From Castor canadensis (Eukaryota > Chordata > Mammalia > Rodentia > Castoridae), in contig NC_133386.1 of the NCBI RefSeq assembly GCF_047511655.1, forward strand, positions 130,327,866-130,391,865: DNA of 64,000 nt, given 5' to 3'. Every line of letters begins with the position of its first letter. Within the stretch, counting starts at the first letter, position 1. The translations under genes were made by a program, and so were the position numbers. Positions 1 to 12,500 of the stretch are shown piece by piece. The notes under the pieces were generated by a model. The model was not told the origin of the DNA and did not search any database. It saw only the letters and a list, made by a program, of their open reading frames with translations.

Positions 1-867
1 AGGATTCACCATCCTCATGGGTGAAGTGGTGGCTGAGGCTGCACTTGGGCAGGTTTTGCTTTGACCCCTGATGATGCCCTCTTAAGGCCCTTCAGCATGG
101 CCTCCCCAGAGCACCATAAAGAGGTTACCATGTTCTGAGTGCACCATGTGAATGAAACTGGCTGGCATTGCCAGGGACTGAGGGGTTTAGATCTAGCGAG
201 TCTCAAAGAGGCCTTGGCTCCTGTCCCTACCCAAGCCTGAGGGTGGATGTAGAGGTGAAGGAAGGAAGGATGAGCAGATGGGCCCATGGAAAGCAGAGCT
301 CTGGCTTACAAGCCCCAAACTACCAGCTATATCTACTGTACTCACCCCCCCCCAAAGGATGAAATGTCAACTCAGATTAAAAAACTAGTTCTTTGGCCTA
401 CCCCATGTCAAAGTTCACCTCTCCTAGTAGCTTGGCAAGGATTGAGATCCCAGAACAGGGATGCCTTCTCACCTAGCATAGCTTACACAAGGATTGGTCC
501 TGGGGGCTCTCCTATGGAAACTTTTCCACCCAAAGTTGAGTGATAACAATGAAGAGGGAGATGGTGGTGTTTGCCCATCTGTGAATTGGGTGGGTGGAAT
601 AAATCGACTGAAGTCCCAGCTGATGCTTGGTCGGTTCTTCAAGGGTTCAGGCAGCACTCAAGAGCATTAGCCAGTTAACTCTGTCTCCCCCTCACTTGAT
701 TTTGATGATTGATAATTTCTGTACTTAACACCATTAAAGCCAGTCCCATTCCTAGAACAGAAGCACAGCCACTCTAAAGCTACTGGAGCACGACTTGATT
801 CCAGTCTGCCTCTGGGCCCTTTACCTGCCACGCCTATAGTCTCAGCCCAAGCCGTGCCTACCATCCT

Positions 868-892
868 CCCCTACCCTACCCTACCCTACCCC
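868..892 (+). repeat. (CCCTA)n short tandem repeat
   Basis: About four to five copies of CCCTA in a row, inside the presumed GAB2 3' UTR. It is too short to be called an interstitial telomere and differs from TTAGGG-type repeats. Confidence 0.7.
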
Positions 893-1446
893 TCTGATAG
901 AGCTCTGAAGCGGGGACAGGACAAAAGGGAAATTATCTCTGCCTTCCTGTCTGGACCTTCAGCTGTAAAGTGTGAGGAAAGTGAGGCTCACTTCCGGGGG
1001 TCATCTTTCTGGGACTTGCCAGTTCCTTGGGACCTGGGACCAGCAGGCTCCCCTACAGTAGGGGCCTGCAGGAGATTTATGCTGTATGTGGTAGCTGGTG
1101 GTGTGTGTGCTTGTGAAATTTGTTGGCTACTTGTGTCTTGAAATTTAGAATCATTTCACACGAAACTGTTACTGTTTCTTAAGAGAAATGGGCTAGAAGC
1201 AGCCTAGTCTTAAGTTCTTCTTTTGTTACCATTTAAAATTGACATTTTTCAAATCACTGTTGGTGCCTAATCACTTAAGTTATTAATTTATTCTGTTTTC
1301 AAAAAATTTGTAACACATATTTATCTTGTGAGTAGGTCTGGGGGTGGGGGGGGACTATGTTTAAGTGGGTCATGTTTTTGCTGTGGTGACACATGGTACA
1401 GGCCTGGAGCTTGCAGGTCCCTTTTTACTGTGGTGTTGGAGAGGAC

Positions 1447-1452
1447 AATAAA
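1447..1452 (+). terminator. GAB2: Poly(A) signal AATAAA, probable GAB2 end
   Basis: A canonical AATAAA on the + strand. Cleavage would be expected 15-25 bases downstream, near 1465-1475. I found no further canonical signal on this strand before the USP35 3' UTR. Confidence 0.5.
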
Positions 1453-1475
1453 GTCCTTCAGAAATGCAACCCAGA

Positions 1476-2394
1476 GGGCTGCTGGAGTCTGTGTGAAGGT
1501 GGGGGCGGGGGGAATCCACACTCACTCCCATCTTGGGGCATCCTCAGGACCAACACTCCTGCCACGCACAGGATGACCACACCCTCGCACTTGTTTCACG
1601 CACGATCATTTCCAGAGTGATCCCAGGGGTAATGTGCCAGCCTGCTCCATTTTCATAGGAGATAATGGGGCACTTTTCTTGGCTAGGAACAAGAATGAAC
1701 TCCTTGCTCAACTTGCATCTGCCAGTATACCTTCCTTAGGCAGCATGCTTTGAGAGGGGGGTGGGGGGCTCACATCTCTGGCACTGTGTCTGCTTTCACA
1801 GGTGTTTAAGGTCTGACAGCTGAGTCTATGACATCTGAACCAAAACACCACTACTCTCTGTCTCTGCCTTCCAGCTTCTCGCCCCAAAGGGAATGGGCAG
1901 ATTGGTGGAAAGGGGACCCTGTGGTAAGGACAAGTCCTGGGCCCTACACACACAGTCTCTCCTGTTTCTCGCCAGCTCCAAGAATGGGCTGTGATCTGAG
2001 GAAGGAATTGGGTTTGGACCCTGCTTTTTAGCTTGCCCCAGCCATGCCCACATCCAGCCAAGAACAGGCCCCTGGCTCCCCTCCTGCCACTTCTCGGGAG
2101 GGAAGGAGGAATGGTGTGAGCAGACGTTCCTGGGGGTCTGAGGACTGTCCAACTATTGCAGCTCCCAGCCCACGTGGTAGGCCAGTTCCCTCCATGCATT
2201 CACTGAGCACCTCATCTTGTTCTCACCCCACCCTGCCCTCCTACCTCCATGCTGTATCTCACAAACTCCCAGGGACAGGAGCATATCCTCACCTTACCAA
2301 GAGCCCAGTCAGTCACAATCACACTGCCCGGGCCCAGTGAGAAAACCAAGCATACAGCAGACAAGACAGCCCAAGCCAAGAACGACGCATCCTT
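1476..2394. other. Intergenic gap between two convergent 3' ends
   Basis: About 0.9 kb between the presumed GAB2 cleavage site and the presumed USP35 cleavage site. I see no gene, RNA gene or recognisable young repeat. Several open frames of 60-160 codons lack any family resemblance. Confidence 0.4.
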
Positions 2395-2395
2395 C

Positions 2396-3410
2396 ACAGG
2401 CTTCAGAGAACCTAGTTTTATTCCTGTTTAAGAACATAGGTTTCTTCTTCTCCACTGAGAAGGGACTACAGCAGTTTAGGGCACAATGAGGTCATCTGTG
2501 CTACTCAGTCCACCCTCACCCAGCCCTCCCATGACCAACTGATCAGAGGAGCCGAACCAGCCAGCTTCCTCGGAATAGACGATGGCTTCCTGACAAACAT
2601 CTTTGCAGTAAAATAAGAACCCTTGACCTTAACCAGAAGGGGATGCAAATGATGGTATCTCAGGCACTGAGGCAGGCTGGGGAGGGGGAAGGGGGCGAGG
2701 GGATCTCCTCCCCGCTCTGTAGCATTGCTTAGTGTAGAGGAGGGGACAAGTGAGAGTCTTCATCTCTGATCCTACGCCACTATGCCTCTCACCTATATGC
2801 CTCAAAAACTTACAATGGGTTTCAGACACCTCCAAAAGGCACCCATATACCTTACCTCTGAAACCAGGCAGAGGTAACACATAGTCCCTTTCTTGGGGCA
2901 AGGGCTTGGACCCGCTGTGCTTTTTTTCTCCTATCAAGCAAGAGCTGTGTGAAGGGAGCTGGAAGGAAGTGCTACTGGACACAAGACGCTGAGCAGACGC
3001 TCGGCTCTCTAGGACGGGGCCTGCGGGAAGTACAGGGAGGCAAAGTCCAGAGTGTGTCCAGCCAAGCTGCTCCAAGTTAGCCAGGACACTTGGGTGTAAA
3101 ACCTTAGTGGGACTGATCCCAGTACCAGAACCTGAGGCCCGACCTAAGGGGTTTGGGTCTTACCTCCACATCTGGGCTTCTATGTGCCCTTCAGACCAAA
3201 GTCCCAGATGCTCCCTCTCCATCTTTCTCACCATTGGAAGGGCCTACTTCACTCTGGGCCTACCTCCACAGCCCACCTGGGCCCTACTTGGCAGAGGGGC
3301 TCTGCCTGGATCCCAGCCCCCACCTGGCTCCCAGAAGAAAGGGGTCAAGGCCCCGTGAGGTTGGTCATAGTGCCCCTACAGGTTGGGAGCAAGCTGAGGG
3401 AGGGTTCCCG
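2396..3410 (-). other. USP35: USP35 3' UTR
   Basis: Runs from the base after the USP35 stop codon (3413-3411, TAA) to the first canonical poly(A) signal on the - strand at 2422-2417, with cleavage expected near 2395. The length is about 1.0 kb. There is no other AATAAA or ATTAAA on this strand in between. Confidence 0.6.
2417..2422 (-). terminator. USP35: USP35 poly(A) signal
   Basis: TTTATT on the + strand reads AATAAA on the - strand. It is followed on the - strand by a T/G-rich stretch near 2340-2350, as expected of a downstream element. Confidence 0.6.
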
Positions 3411-3578
3411 TTAGAAGACCAGTCTGTGGAAGTCACCACCATTGCCACCTGCAGGGTTGCAGCCCCCTGGAGATCCTTCATCCTCATCCTTGTCTTCATC
3501 GAAGCCCCTCCCCCAGTATGGAGAGGTGGGGAGGGCAGAGATATAGGCTGCCCTGCTCCTGGCTTCCTTCTCCTGCTC
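3411..3578 (-). CDS. USP35: USP35 last coding exon (residues 964-1018)
   Basis: 168 nt, beginning EQEKEARSRAAYISALP. A Gly/Asp-rich tail follows, ending GGDFHRLVF and TAA. The tail is nearly identical to the human C-terminus as I remember it. Acceptor GTTCCCAG. Confidence 0.96.
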   Translation of the reverse strand, partial: EQEKEARSRAAYISALPTSPYWGRGFDEDKDEDEGSPGGCNPAGGNGGDFHRLVF

Positions 3579-6500
3579 CTGGGAACACAGAGGCAAGGGA
3601 GGAGGCTTAGAATTCAGACCCCAGAAGCCAGAATCTTCCCTTCACTCCCTCCCCCAGTGCTACCAGGCACACTTCCCAGCATCTCTGGATGCCCAAGACC
3701 AGGCCACAGAGGAAGCACAGCTTCTATCCTTGGGGGGGGGGGGGGACAGGGCCTAGCTGAGGGGCACAGGAGGTAGGCAGAGCCACCATCTACCTGTAAA
3801 CACTGGGCTTCAACTTTTTTTTTCCCCTCTCCTCCTGTTCAATGAAAACTCCAATCCCTTGGAGGAAAAGGAGTCATTCACAGACTAGCTGAGTAGGGAC
3901 TGATGAGGAAGTGGGACCTTGAGGGGACCTCTCCATGGATTTCCTGGCTGTGGCTGTCTTGGCTCATTCCTCTCCAGGCAAAAGGACCAGCCTGTGCCTA
4001 TAAGCAAGCTCTTCCTCCTGCCAAACTGAGTCTGGCCTCATGAAGACTCCCTACCACAGTCCTGCCTCTCCGGCACAGGCTGACAGAAATGCTGCAGCAG
4101 GCCCGGGGTCCCCAACAAACACCAACTCCACAGGCTCCAGGTGTCCATAGCTGGGACCCATCACTGGCCAAAGCCCTGTCAGTTGCTAAATATTTTGGTG
4201 CCGCTCCTGACTGACAGGGGAGCCAAGCAATGACAGGCAGGTCACCGAGGTAGGTGGCCCCTCTGGGAGCCCCCACTGCCTCCTTTACTCACCCTCATAG
4301 AACGCAGCCTGCTTCTCCAACATCCTTAACCATTGTGGGCTGGCAGAGCAGCTCAAGTGGCAGAGCGCCTGCTTAGCAAGTGTGAAGTCCTGAGTTCAAA
4401 ACCCAGTACCCACCCAAAAAAGAAAAAAACCACCGTGGAACCAGCTGGTTAATGCTGGAACCTCTGACGTTAGGGTTATGTCTGTCGCTTCCGACGTGTT
4501 CCCAGTACTGAGTGGTGTGTGAGCAGACAGATGGATTTTTAAGAGACACAGAAGAGACAACTGATCTAAGCCCACGGCTGTGCTGGGACAGGACCCTCCG
4601 CCCAGGAGTGTCGCCAGGGGCCAGCACCCTGCTCACCTGCAGGTAGAGGACATTGTCTTTGGAAATGGCCTCCATCAGGTCCTTGTGCAGAGCAGGCTCT
4701 GCTCGGCCTCTGGGAGAGCCTGGCTCAGCCTCAGGCCCCTCCCCAGGCCGCTGGCGGTAGAAAAGCACATAGGCTGTGTCTTTGGGGAAGAAGGAGGTGA
4801 CATTGCTGACAGACTCAAAGGAGGAGAAGGACACCCGGGTGTCATTGAACAGGTACCACTGGCTCTCGGGCTCGGGCCTGCTGGTGGCTCCTGGAGCAGG
4901 GGCTGGGCGGGCGGCGCCCTCGCGCGCATAGCAGTAGTAGTGGCCACTCTCGGAGGACACGCCGGAGTGCACCACGACGCTACAGAGGTCGTAGGCCTGG
5001 CCGCGGCCTCCAGCCAGGGGCAGGCGGAGCAGGAGGGGGATGGTGACGTCGTCCAGGATCTTGCGGCGCCGCATGGTGCGCAGGTCGAAGGAGAAACGCA
5101 GCAGCGTGAGGATGAGGTAGCGCGGGCCCTGGCTCAGCTCCACCACCTTCTCGGCGTCCTGCAGGGAGGCGCACGGCTCGCAGTAGTAGCGGTTCTCTGC
5201 CGTCAGCCTCTCGGGGGACAGGAAATAGTTGACCAGGTCCAGGACGGAGCGGGAGCCCTCGGGGCCACACACCTGCTCCCTGGAGGGGGTGGCAGCATCC
5301 CTGGGGGTCCCTAGTCCCTGTGTGCCCTCCTCCTTCTTGTCATTCTCGGCCTCCTTCTCCTCTTCCTCTTCCTTCTCTTCTTCCTTCTCCTTCCCTTCCT
5401 TCTCTTTCTCCTCTTCCTCCTTTTCCTGTGTCCTCTCCTCCTCCCTTTCCTTTCCCACTTCTTCCTCCTTCTCTGCCTCCTCCTTCCCGGCCTCCTCCTC
5501 CTCCTCCTCCTTCTCCTCCAGCCCACTCTGCCCCCCAGCTGTGATGGAGCCCTGGCCCTCAATGTCCAGCATGGTGGGGGGAGCGTCCCCTGTGATGCAC
5601 TGTTTCCTCTGCCTTCGAGGAGCCCTGCTGGCCCCCTGAGCCAGTGGGAGCTCCCGGGCTCTGACATCCTCTGCAGGGAGCAGCACGGAGCCCAGGCGGC
5701 GACGGCGACAGCGCTCAGGGGGAGGGAAGGCCAGAGAAAGGTCCGTGAAGGCCTCCTCGCGGGAGGAGACATTGAGGCAGTGGAGACAGCATATCCGAGT
5801 CACGATCTTGCCTCCGAACATTTTCTCCACAGACGTTGAACTGGGGCTGGAGGGCTCCTCGGGCGGGGAGGGCAAGCTGGACTGCTTCAGTTTCTGGCAG
5901 ATTCTCGTCCCTGTTTTCTCCTCTTCATGCAGCCTGCAGCGAGCAGGGAGCACTGGGTCTGCATTCACACATGCTCGGCCACTCCCAGTGCACCCACCTT
6001 ACACACCCGGCTACAGACTCCCCTGCACGCAGGCTGCACACGCTGCACAGAGACCCATCTGGGAGTCGTGCCCCAGGGCCAGCAATGAGGATTCCTACAC
6101 GCAGACAAGCACAACACAGCATGCACACACGGACCCCCTTCCCAGGACTCCCCTGCAGCTCAGCATCTCCAGACACCCTCATGCTCAGCCCAGCCCGCAC
6201 CTGTGGTGCACACCCGCCCCTGCCTTCCAGAATGTGACCCAGCTGGGACACAGGGCTCTCTCCCTATGCTCCTTTACCTATCCAGCAGGTACTTCAAATA
6301 CTCTGAACAGTCCTGCTGGGTGCCGGGGCTGAACCAGGGCGTCCAGGATGCAGAAAGGAAGTTCTCTGGGGAGATGGCAGGCCTCTAGGAGAAGGAAGGT
6401 GAAAGGTGGGGTCAGGAGCCAGAAGCCCTCAGGCTCTGTCACCAGCATGCTAGGTGTGAGGGTCTACCTATGGCTGTGCCCCAAACACCCCAACCTCCTC

Positions 6501-9500
6501 ACCTGAGTCCTTCTCCTTCCTAACTGGCCCTGACCCAAGCCATCCCCAGTCAGGCTCCTGGTGGTGAATCTGCTCTTCCCTCCCTGCATTTCTACCTGCC
6601 TAAAACACCCGTCTCTCCCCATGGCAGTAACCCTCTTCCATGACATCTTCCAATGCCCCCTCCTCCATCACCAATGTGCCACTGTTTTTTTTTTTTGTTC
6701 TCTGAAGGCCCATCTTCCCCCTGGACTCACTCAACTCATCCATCCCCTCCCCCCAACACAGGGCTCTGCAGAATCCCTGGCCCAGGCTTTAGGGTCCACA
6801 AGAGAAGAGACAGTATTTCACCTCTGCACCCTCGACAGCTCTTGGGGTGCCTGGCGACATGAGTGCTCAAAAGCAGCAGTGGATGAGTGGGGTGACTGAA
6901 TCGCCAAGGCGAGGTAAAGCAGCATGGCCAGGGAAGGGCTCTGGGAGGCACCTGCCCATCTGCTAGGGCACTGAACTGGCCCAGGGGCTCTGGCCATGAA
7001 CCTGTGCCAGCCCGGACTGCAGCTCACTCTGCAGAGCGGAAGCTTCCAGCTGGTGGCAGGCAGGTCCCGGAGATAGAAGGTATCAGCGCAGCTTGGTGGC
7101 ACTGCCTCGCCCCCTGCACGCACCTGGCTGTGCTCCAGGAAGGCAAAGAGCCACTGCAGCTTGGTCATCAGGGGCTGGGAGTTGTTCTCAGTCAGCCGGA
7201 GCACACAGTGTCGAAAGCTTCGAAACAAAGCAGAGTGCCCAGGGTCAGCGGAGATCCAGGGAGCCTCGACTCCCCCCACCAGGCAAGCAGAGCCACTGGC
7301 ACTTCTAGTTAAAGTTGAGACCAGAGGCCTTGGAGGAGGAGACAGTGAGCAACTTGGCGTGAAGTGTCTGAGGTCAAGAACACCGCAATGGCGTTGCTAT
7401 GACAATATAGGGGACAGCAAGGTGACCCCGGTAGTCCGGGCTCTGACACCCCATGACACCAGGATCCAAATGTCCCAAGGTTGAGACTCCAGCACGCCAC
7501 AGAATCCATGCCAAATCATCCCAGCCACTCACAGCCCTGCTCACTGCTTCCTGGCAAATGCCATTCAGACCCATCCACCGCAGGACTTGCCCCAGCCTCA
7601 GCCTTCCAACCACCCCGCAGTCCCTGCCCTCAGATAAGGGAGGAAGGGTCAAGGTGAGGAACGTGCTCCAAGAGGAGGGCACTGCAGGGCAGACCGGCCT
7701 GCTGTGATGGGTCTGACCCTACGGAGACGGAGGAGCCCTTTGGCACCACTGTCCCTGCAAGCATGCCAACCTCTGACCTCAGCTCCCGTTCGCACAGGCG
7801 GCCCTGGGCAGGTCAGTCACACATTTCTCCACACGCAGCACCACTCAAAACGGGGACCCACCCAGCTGGTCTCCAGCCAGGTAAGGACAAAAAATAAGTG
7901 AGCACCTAGAACTTATGGCATATTTGAACACCACCATGACCATGTAAACACATGATCATTTTTCTAGAAAGTCATTTATCGTGTTTTTACAAAATAGTCC
8001 AAACACCAAAAACTGGGCTGGAGGGGCGTGGCTCAAGTGGTAGAATACCTGCCTAACAATCGTGAGGCCCTGAATTCAAATCCCAGTACCACCCAAAAAA
8101 GAAAAACAAACAAAACCACCTAGTCGTTCACCAGGCAGTTTGAGAGGAATAAGTAGCAGCAGCAGCAGCAGCAGCAGCCTAGGAAGTCTTAGTGATCAGT
8201 TCCACGTTCTTCCTACTGAATCTGACACTCAGAGAGAAAAAGCTGACCTGTAAGCCAGAACCAAAGCTGAAACTCTGATTTTTAAGCAAGTCACAAAGTG
8301 CAGAGGTAGTCATAGATAATACTGTTTCATTTAAAAAAAAGAGAGAACTCAGGCATAGTGGTGCATGCCTGCAATCTCAGCACTGGGGAGGCCAGCCTGA
8401 GCTAATTAGGGAGACTGCTTCCAAAATAAAGCACAAACAGCACCTACTCGGAAGCCATGAACAAGGCCTGAAGGATGCTGTTCACGTAGCACGTGTTGCC
8501 TAGGTTGATTAAACCGATCTTGCCCGTGTCTGACTTGGCCATGAGCCGGGGATAGAAGCCAGCTAGCTCACTCTTCTGTGAGGTCCAGGCGTCCTGCCCC
8601 AGCAGCTGCTTGATGCGGTCCTCATTGGGAACGTGAAGATCCTGAAGAGGAAACAAAAGGTAGGACAATGGACACCAGATCAGTTCCAAAAGTATCACCT
8701 CCTCTGGGAAGTCTTCCAGGACTAGCGCACCCTCCACCCTGCCCCAAACACACACTCAGAGGTGTCTAGAGAGGTATGTGGACAGCCCTGCTCACAACTC
8801 ACTCCCAGGGCTCATTTTGACAGGAGGGCCTTCTACATGATCTTTCGGATGACATAATCCCCACCTCAGAGATAAAAAAAAAAACTAGGATTTACAGAGG
8901 AAAAAAAACTGTCCAGGGTCACACAAAGCAGGAAGTAGAGAATGTGTGTTCTTAGCAGAGCCCAGAGGATGACAGACTCTCAGCACCAACAACGCTGGCC
9001 ATCAGCCAGGTCAGGGCTATGGAGATGTCAGCTCCAGTCCAAACTCCCGTCCTCAGTCGAGCCCTGTTCATTAAGCCTCTTGCCTCAGTCTGTCGACCTC
9101 CCTGGGCCTCAGTTTCCTCAGCTGTTAGGAGAGGATGCCTGACCTGACCCCCGCTGGGCATTTTACACTTTCTCGGGGCTTGTGCACAGTGCTGCTCCCA
9201 CCTCTCCTCCTCCTTTCAGATTTGCAGAGCCGACTTTTGGGAGACTCAGTTACCCCAACACCTGATCCTCCAGTCAGGGCAGTTGGGAGGACCTAGGGGA
9301 CTGAACTATGGGCCTGTGGTGACAGGCTCAGGGATTAGCACACTTTCCCACTCATTACCCTCTGTCACATTGAACAGCTGCACCTGAAGATCACCAGGCA
9401 CAGGTTCTAATAACATAGCGTAAAGAAAAGCGCGGATGCACAGTGCAGGGTGACTTAACAGCCTTAGGCCACACTCCTGACGGATCCTCCAGCCTATGTC

Positions 9501-12500
9501 ACATTTCCAGCCCGAGCACAACACTCCTGATCTGTCCAAGACGCCAGAGCTTCTCACTAGCTCGGCACCCAAACTCCTCTCTCCCCACTGCACGTCCTGG
9601 CTATGGCGCAAGGTCCTGCTCAGGCTGCGGTTTAACACTTTTGCTCACTCAGCTTCACAGCATCACTTAGCAGATAAGTTATTGGATCAGTCACCTCTCA
9701 CAGATGATTTAAAAACAAATCCGGGGGTGGAGTGGCTCAAGCGGTAAGAGCACCTACCCTGAGTTCGAACCCCAGTGCTGCCAAAAATTTAAAAATAATT
9801 AAAAAAAAAAAGATGCCAGAGAGGAGTACACACAGACTCGGTATCTTTTTTTTCCCATCAGATTAGAACCCCACACACAGATGCACACATGGAGAAGATG
9901 CAAAAATGTTCACGTGAGAGAAAACATCAAATACCATTTTTCTCAAAGAAGGTGACTTTATACTCCTAGAAAAATAAAACAAACTTCCAAGTAACTCTCA
10001 AACTCCTAAAGGCCCCTGGAATTTACTATGTATGATGGCTCCCTGAGCAAGGACCACAGCTCCCAAGAAATTGCCACAAATTAATATATCTAAGAGAACT
10101 TTCCAGAATGTACTTACAAAGGGCCGTGTATACAAGAATGTACACACACAATACATGAGGAAGAACTTTTTAAACAATACTATAGCATGCTGCCTTGCCT
10201 CGCAAATCGGCTCATACCAAAGGGTTTTTCAAAGCCACGCGGCCATTGCAGTGCACCCTCCTGGCACGTAGTCTCCAATACTCAAGGGAGAAAGTTATAT
10301 TTACATTGAGACAAACAGTATAATTCGGAAGGATACAATTCTCAGGTCTTTGAGATAAAATGAGGTTGTACAGAAACTCTGTGCCCATGTCAGACTGCTC
10401 TGGGTAAGCCCCTCCTCTGCCATCAGACTCCTCGGTGGGACATTTGTGAGCCCAGATCTGCTGGAATAAGCCTAGTGTTTTGTTTTTGAGATAGGATCTC
10501 ACTAGCTTTGCCTGGGCTAGCCTTGAATTCACAATCTTCCTGCCTCCACCTCCAAAGAAGCTGGGATTGCAGGCGTGAGCCACCACGCTGACCTGTAGAT
10601 CAGACTTTCTCACAGGCAGGTCTGTCTGTCTACTGTCTCACAGGCAGTAGATTGTCATCCTGCAATCTACTCTATGGAGGAAGTTTGGTTTGCTTCATCC
10701 CTGTGTCACCACTCCCCAAGCCTTGGCCTAGCACAGAGCAGGACATCAGCACAGTCCTATGAATAACAAAGTCATCCCTGCTCTACAGTGCTCACAGCGA
10801 GTGACAACATATGACAGAATGTGCCAGGGCTATTCAAGCCCAGGAGGTGCTGATCCAACATGGAGAGGTACTGAGAGTTAGCAGGGAAGGCTTCCTGCAG
10901 GAAACAACATGAACAGAGATGAAGGGTAAGCGGCACTGTGGAGCAGAATGAGAAAAGGACCACAGTGAAAGAGACCAGCATGTACAAAAGGCTCAGAACA
11001 GTCATGAGAAGGGTAAGCCATCTGGAGAAGAGCAGTAGCCTGATGTACACAATGGCCCTGGGGAGGCCACAGGAGACAACCATGGGCCAAACACAGGGAG
11101 GCTGCCACCACACTATGGTATAGCCTCGAGGAAGGCCCAAACTGCCACCTTTGCCAGGGTGAGGAACAATTAGGGGATGGTCACTCACCTTGATGGCCTC
11201 CATGACAGGCTCATATAGGTCTGGGAAGCCGGGAAACCGGAACACCATGCAGTGGACCAGCTCTGCCAGCTGCTCCAGGCAGCTGGTCCCCGAGTTCGAG
11301 TCCTCCTTGACCAGAGAGGTCACCATGGGGGGGATGTGAGGGAGGAGCTGTGGGGGTTTGGGAGGTAAGAGACAAGGGGCTGGGTCACTGCTGGAAACAC
11401 CAGAGTACTCTGAGGCAGCAAAGTCTGCCTGCTGGCTACTGTCCCCTCACCCAGGTGGGCTGAGCTCTACAGGTCATTTCTCTGGCAAGATAGCACCTAA
11501 GACTCCCGCCTCGGTTTCTTCATCGCAAAGCATAATTAATAATCCCTCCTCACAACCCTGGGGAGGCCGGAGCCTGAATCCAGCTGTTCAGCCTTGGCCA
11601 GGTCACCTTTCTCAGAGCCCCAAGGCCTGAGAGACCAGAGCTAATCTGCCCAGCAGGGGTGACGCTGGGGCCACAACACAGCCAGCTGGGTGGGCCCTGA
11701 CAGCATGTACACAACCCTAGGGACAAGTGACATTGTGTCAAGTACAGCATCCTCACCATGGCCTTACACAGCTGTAGTCACCCTCCTGCCAGAGAGGAAG
11801 AAGCTAAAGTTGGAGCAGTTACATCATTTCCGGTCTCCTGACAGTGCTGGGGACAGACCCCAGAGCCCCACGCAGGCCAGGCAAGCTCTACCACCAAGCT
11901 ACACCCCCTCCCCACAGAAGCTGTGTAATTGCCGGGATTTTACAGTGGGTATAGGACAGGCTGGTTCTGAGCCAGGCCCACCTGAGTCCAAAGCACATCT
12001 CTTTCCCTCTCCTTTGGGGTACTGTGCCTGACACACCCCTTGTCCCAAGGAACATTAGCCGTCATCAGTATAAGATCTGTCACCCTATTGTGTGTCTGGG
12101 GAGAGGCCACACAAATTCTCAGGCCTCCTCCTGTACTAACATCCAGGGTTCTCAGGCTTCAGGCCCCAACCCCAACCACCAGCAAAGAAGCAGGGCAGAT
12201 CTCCCAGGCCAGCAGGAACACAGGGCTGCCTGTCTTGGGCAGGGAGGGCCCTTACCAGGTGGAAGGCTTCGTGCGAGTGCTGGAAGGTCAGGAGCATGTA
12301 CTTAAGGACAGACAAGGCAGCTCCACGGACGATGGGGTACAGCAGCTTGGAGAAGACCTAGAAGAGACTCCCTGGTCAGGAACCCTCCAGACCTGGGCTG
12401 CCTGAGGTTGACTGCCACCGCAGCGGACAAGTCTGACACACACTTGAAGTAGCAGACTCATGTGGGAGCAAGAACACCGAGGTGACACAGAGCTGGGTGA

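Larger units (their letters stand above)
1..1470 (+). other. GAB2: Probable GAB2 3' UTR (distal part)
   Basis: No reading frame here looks like a conserved protein, and the stretch ends in a good poly(A) signal on the + strand at 1447. In human 11q14.1, USP35 and GAB2 are convergent neighbours. USP35 runs leftward in this window, so the + strand transcript ending just beyond its 3' end should be GAB2, a docking adaptor in receptor tyrosine kinase signalling. Only untranslated sequence is visible, so the identification rests on synteny and the poly(A) signal, not on protein sequence. An earlier AATAAA at 598-603 could be an alternative end. Confidence 0.5.

Noticed and set aside
3153-3776. 207-codon + strand frame opposite the last USP35 exon
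   Set aside because: No recognisable protein, and it spans an antisense exon, an intron and UTR sequence.
5229-5772. Ser/Phe-rich and Pro/Ser-rich + strand frames and an Arg-rich - strand frame across the acidic tract
   Set aside because: Products of the purine-only tract read in the wrong frame or strand.
8155-8178. Triplet repeat as a coding poly-Gln or poly-Ala tract
   Set aside because: It lies in an intron whose flanking exons join in phase without it.
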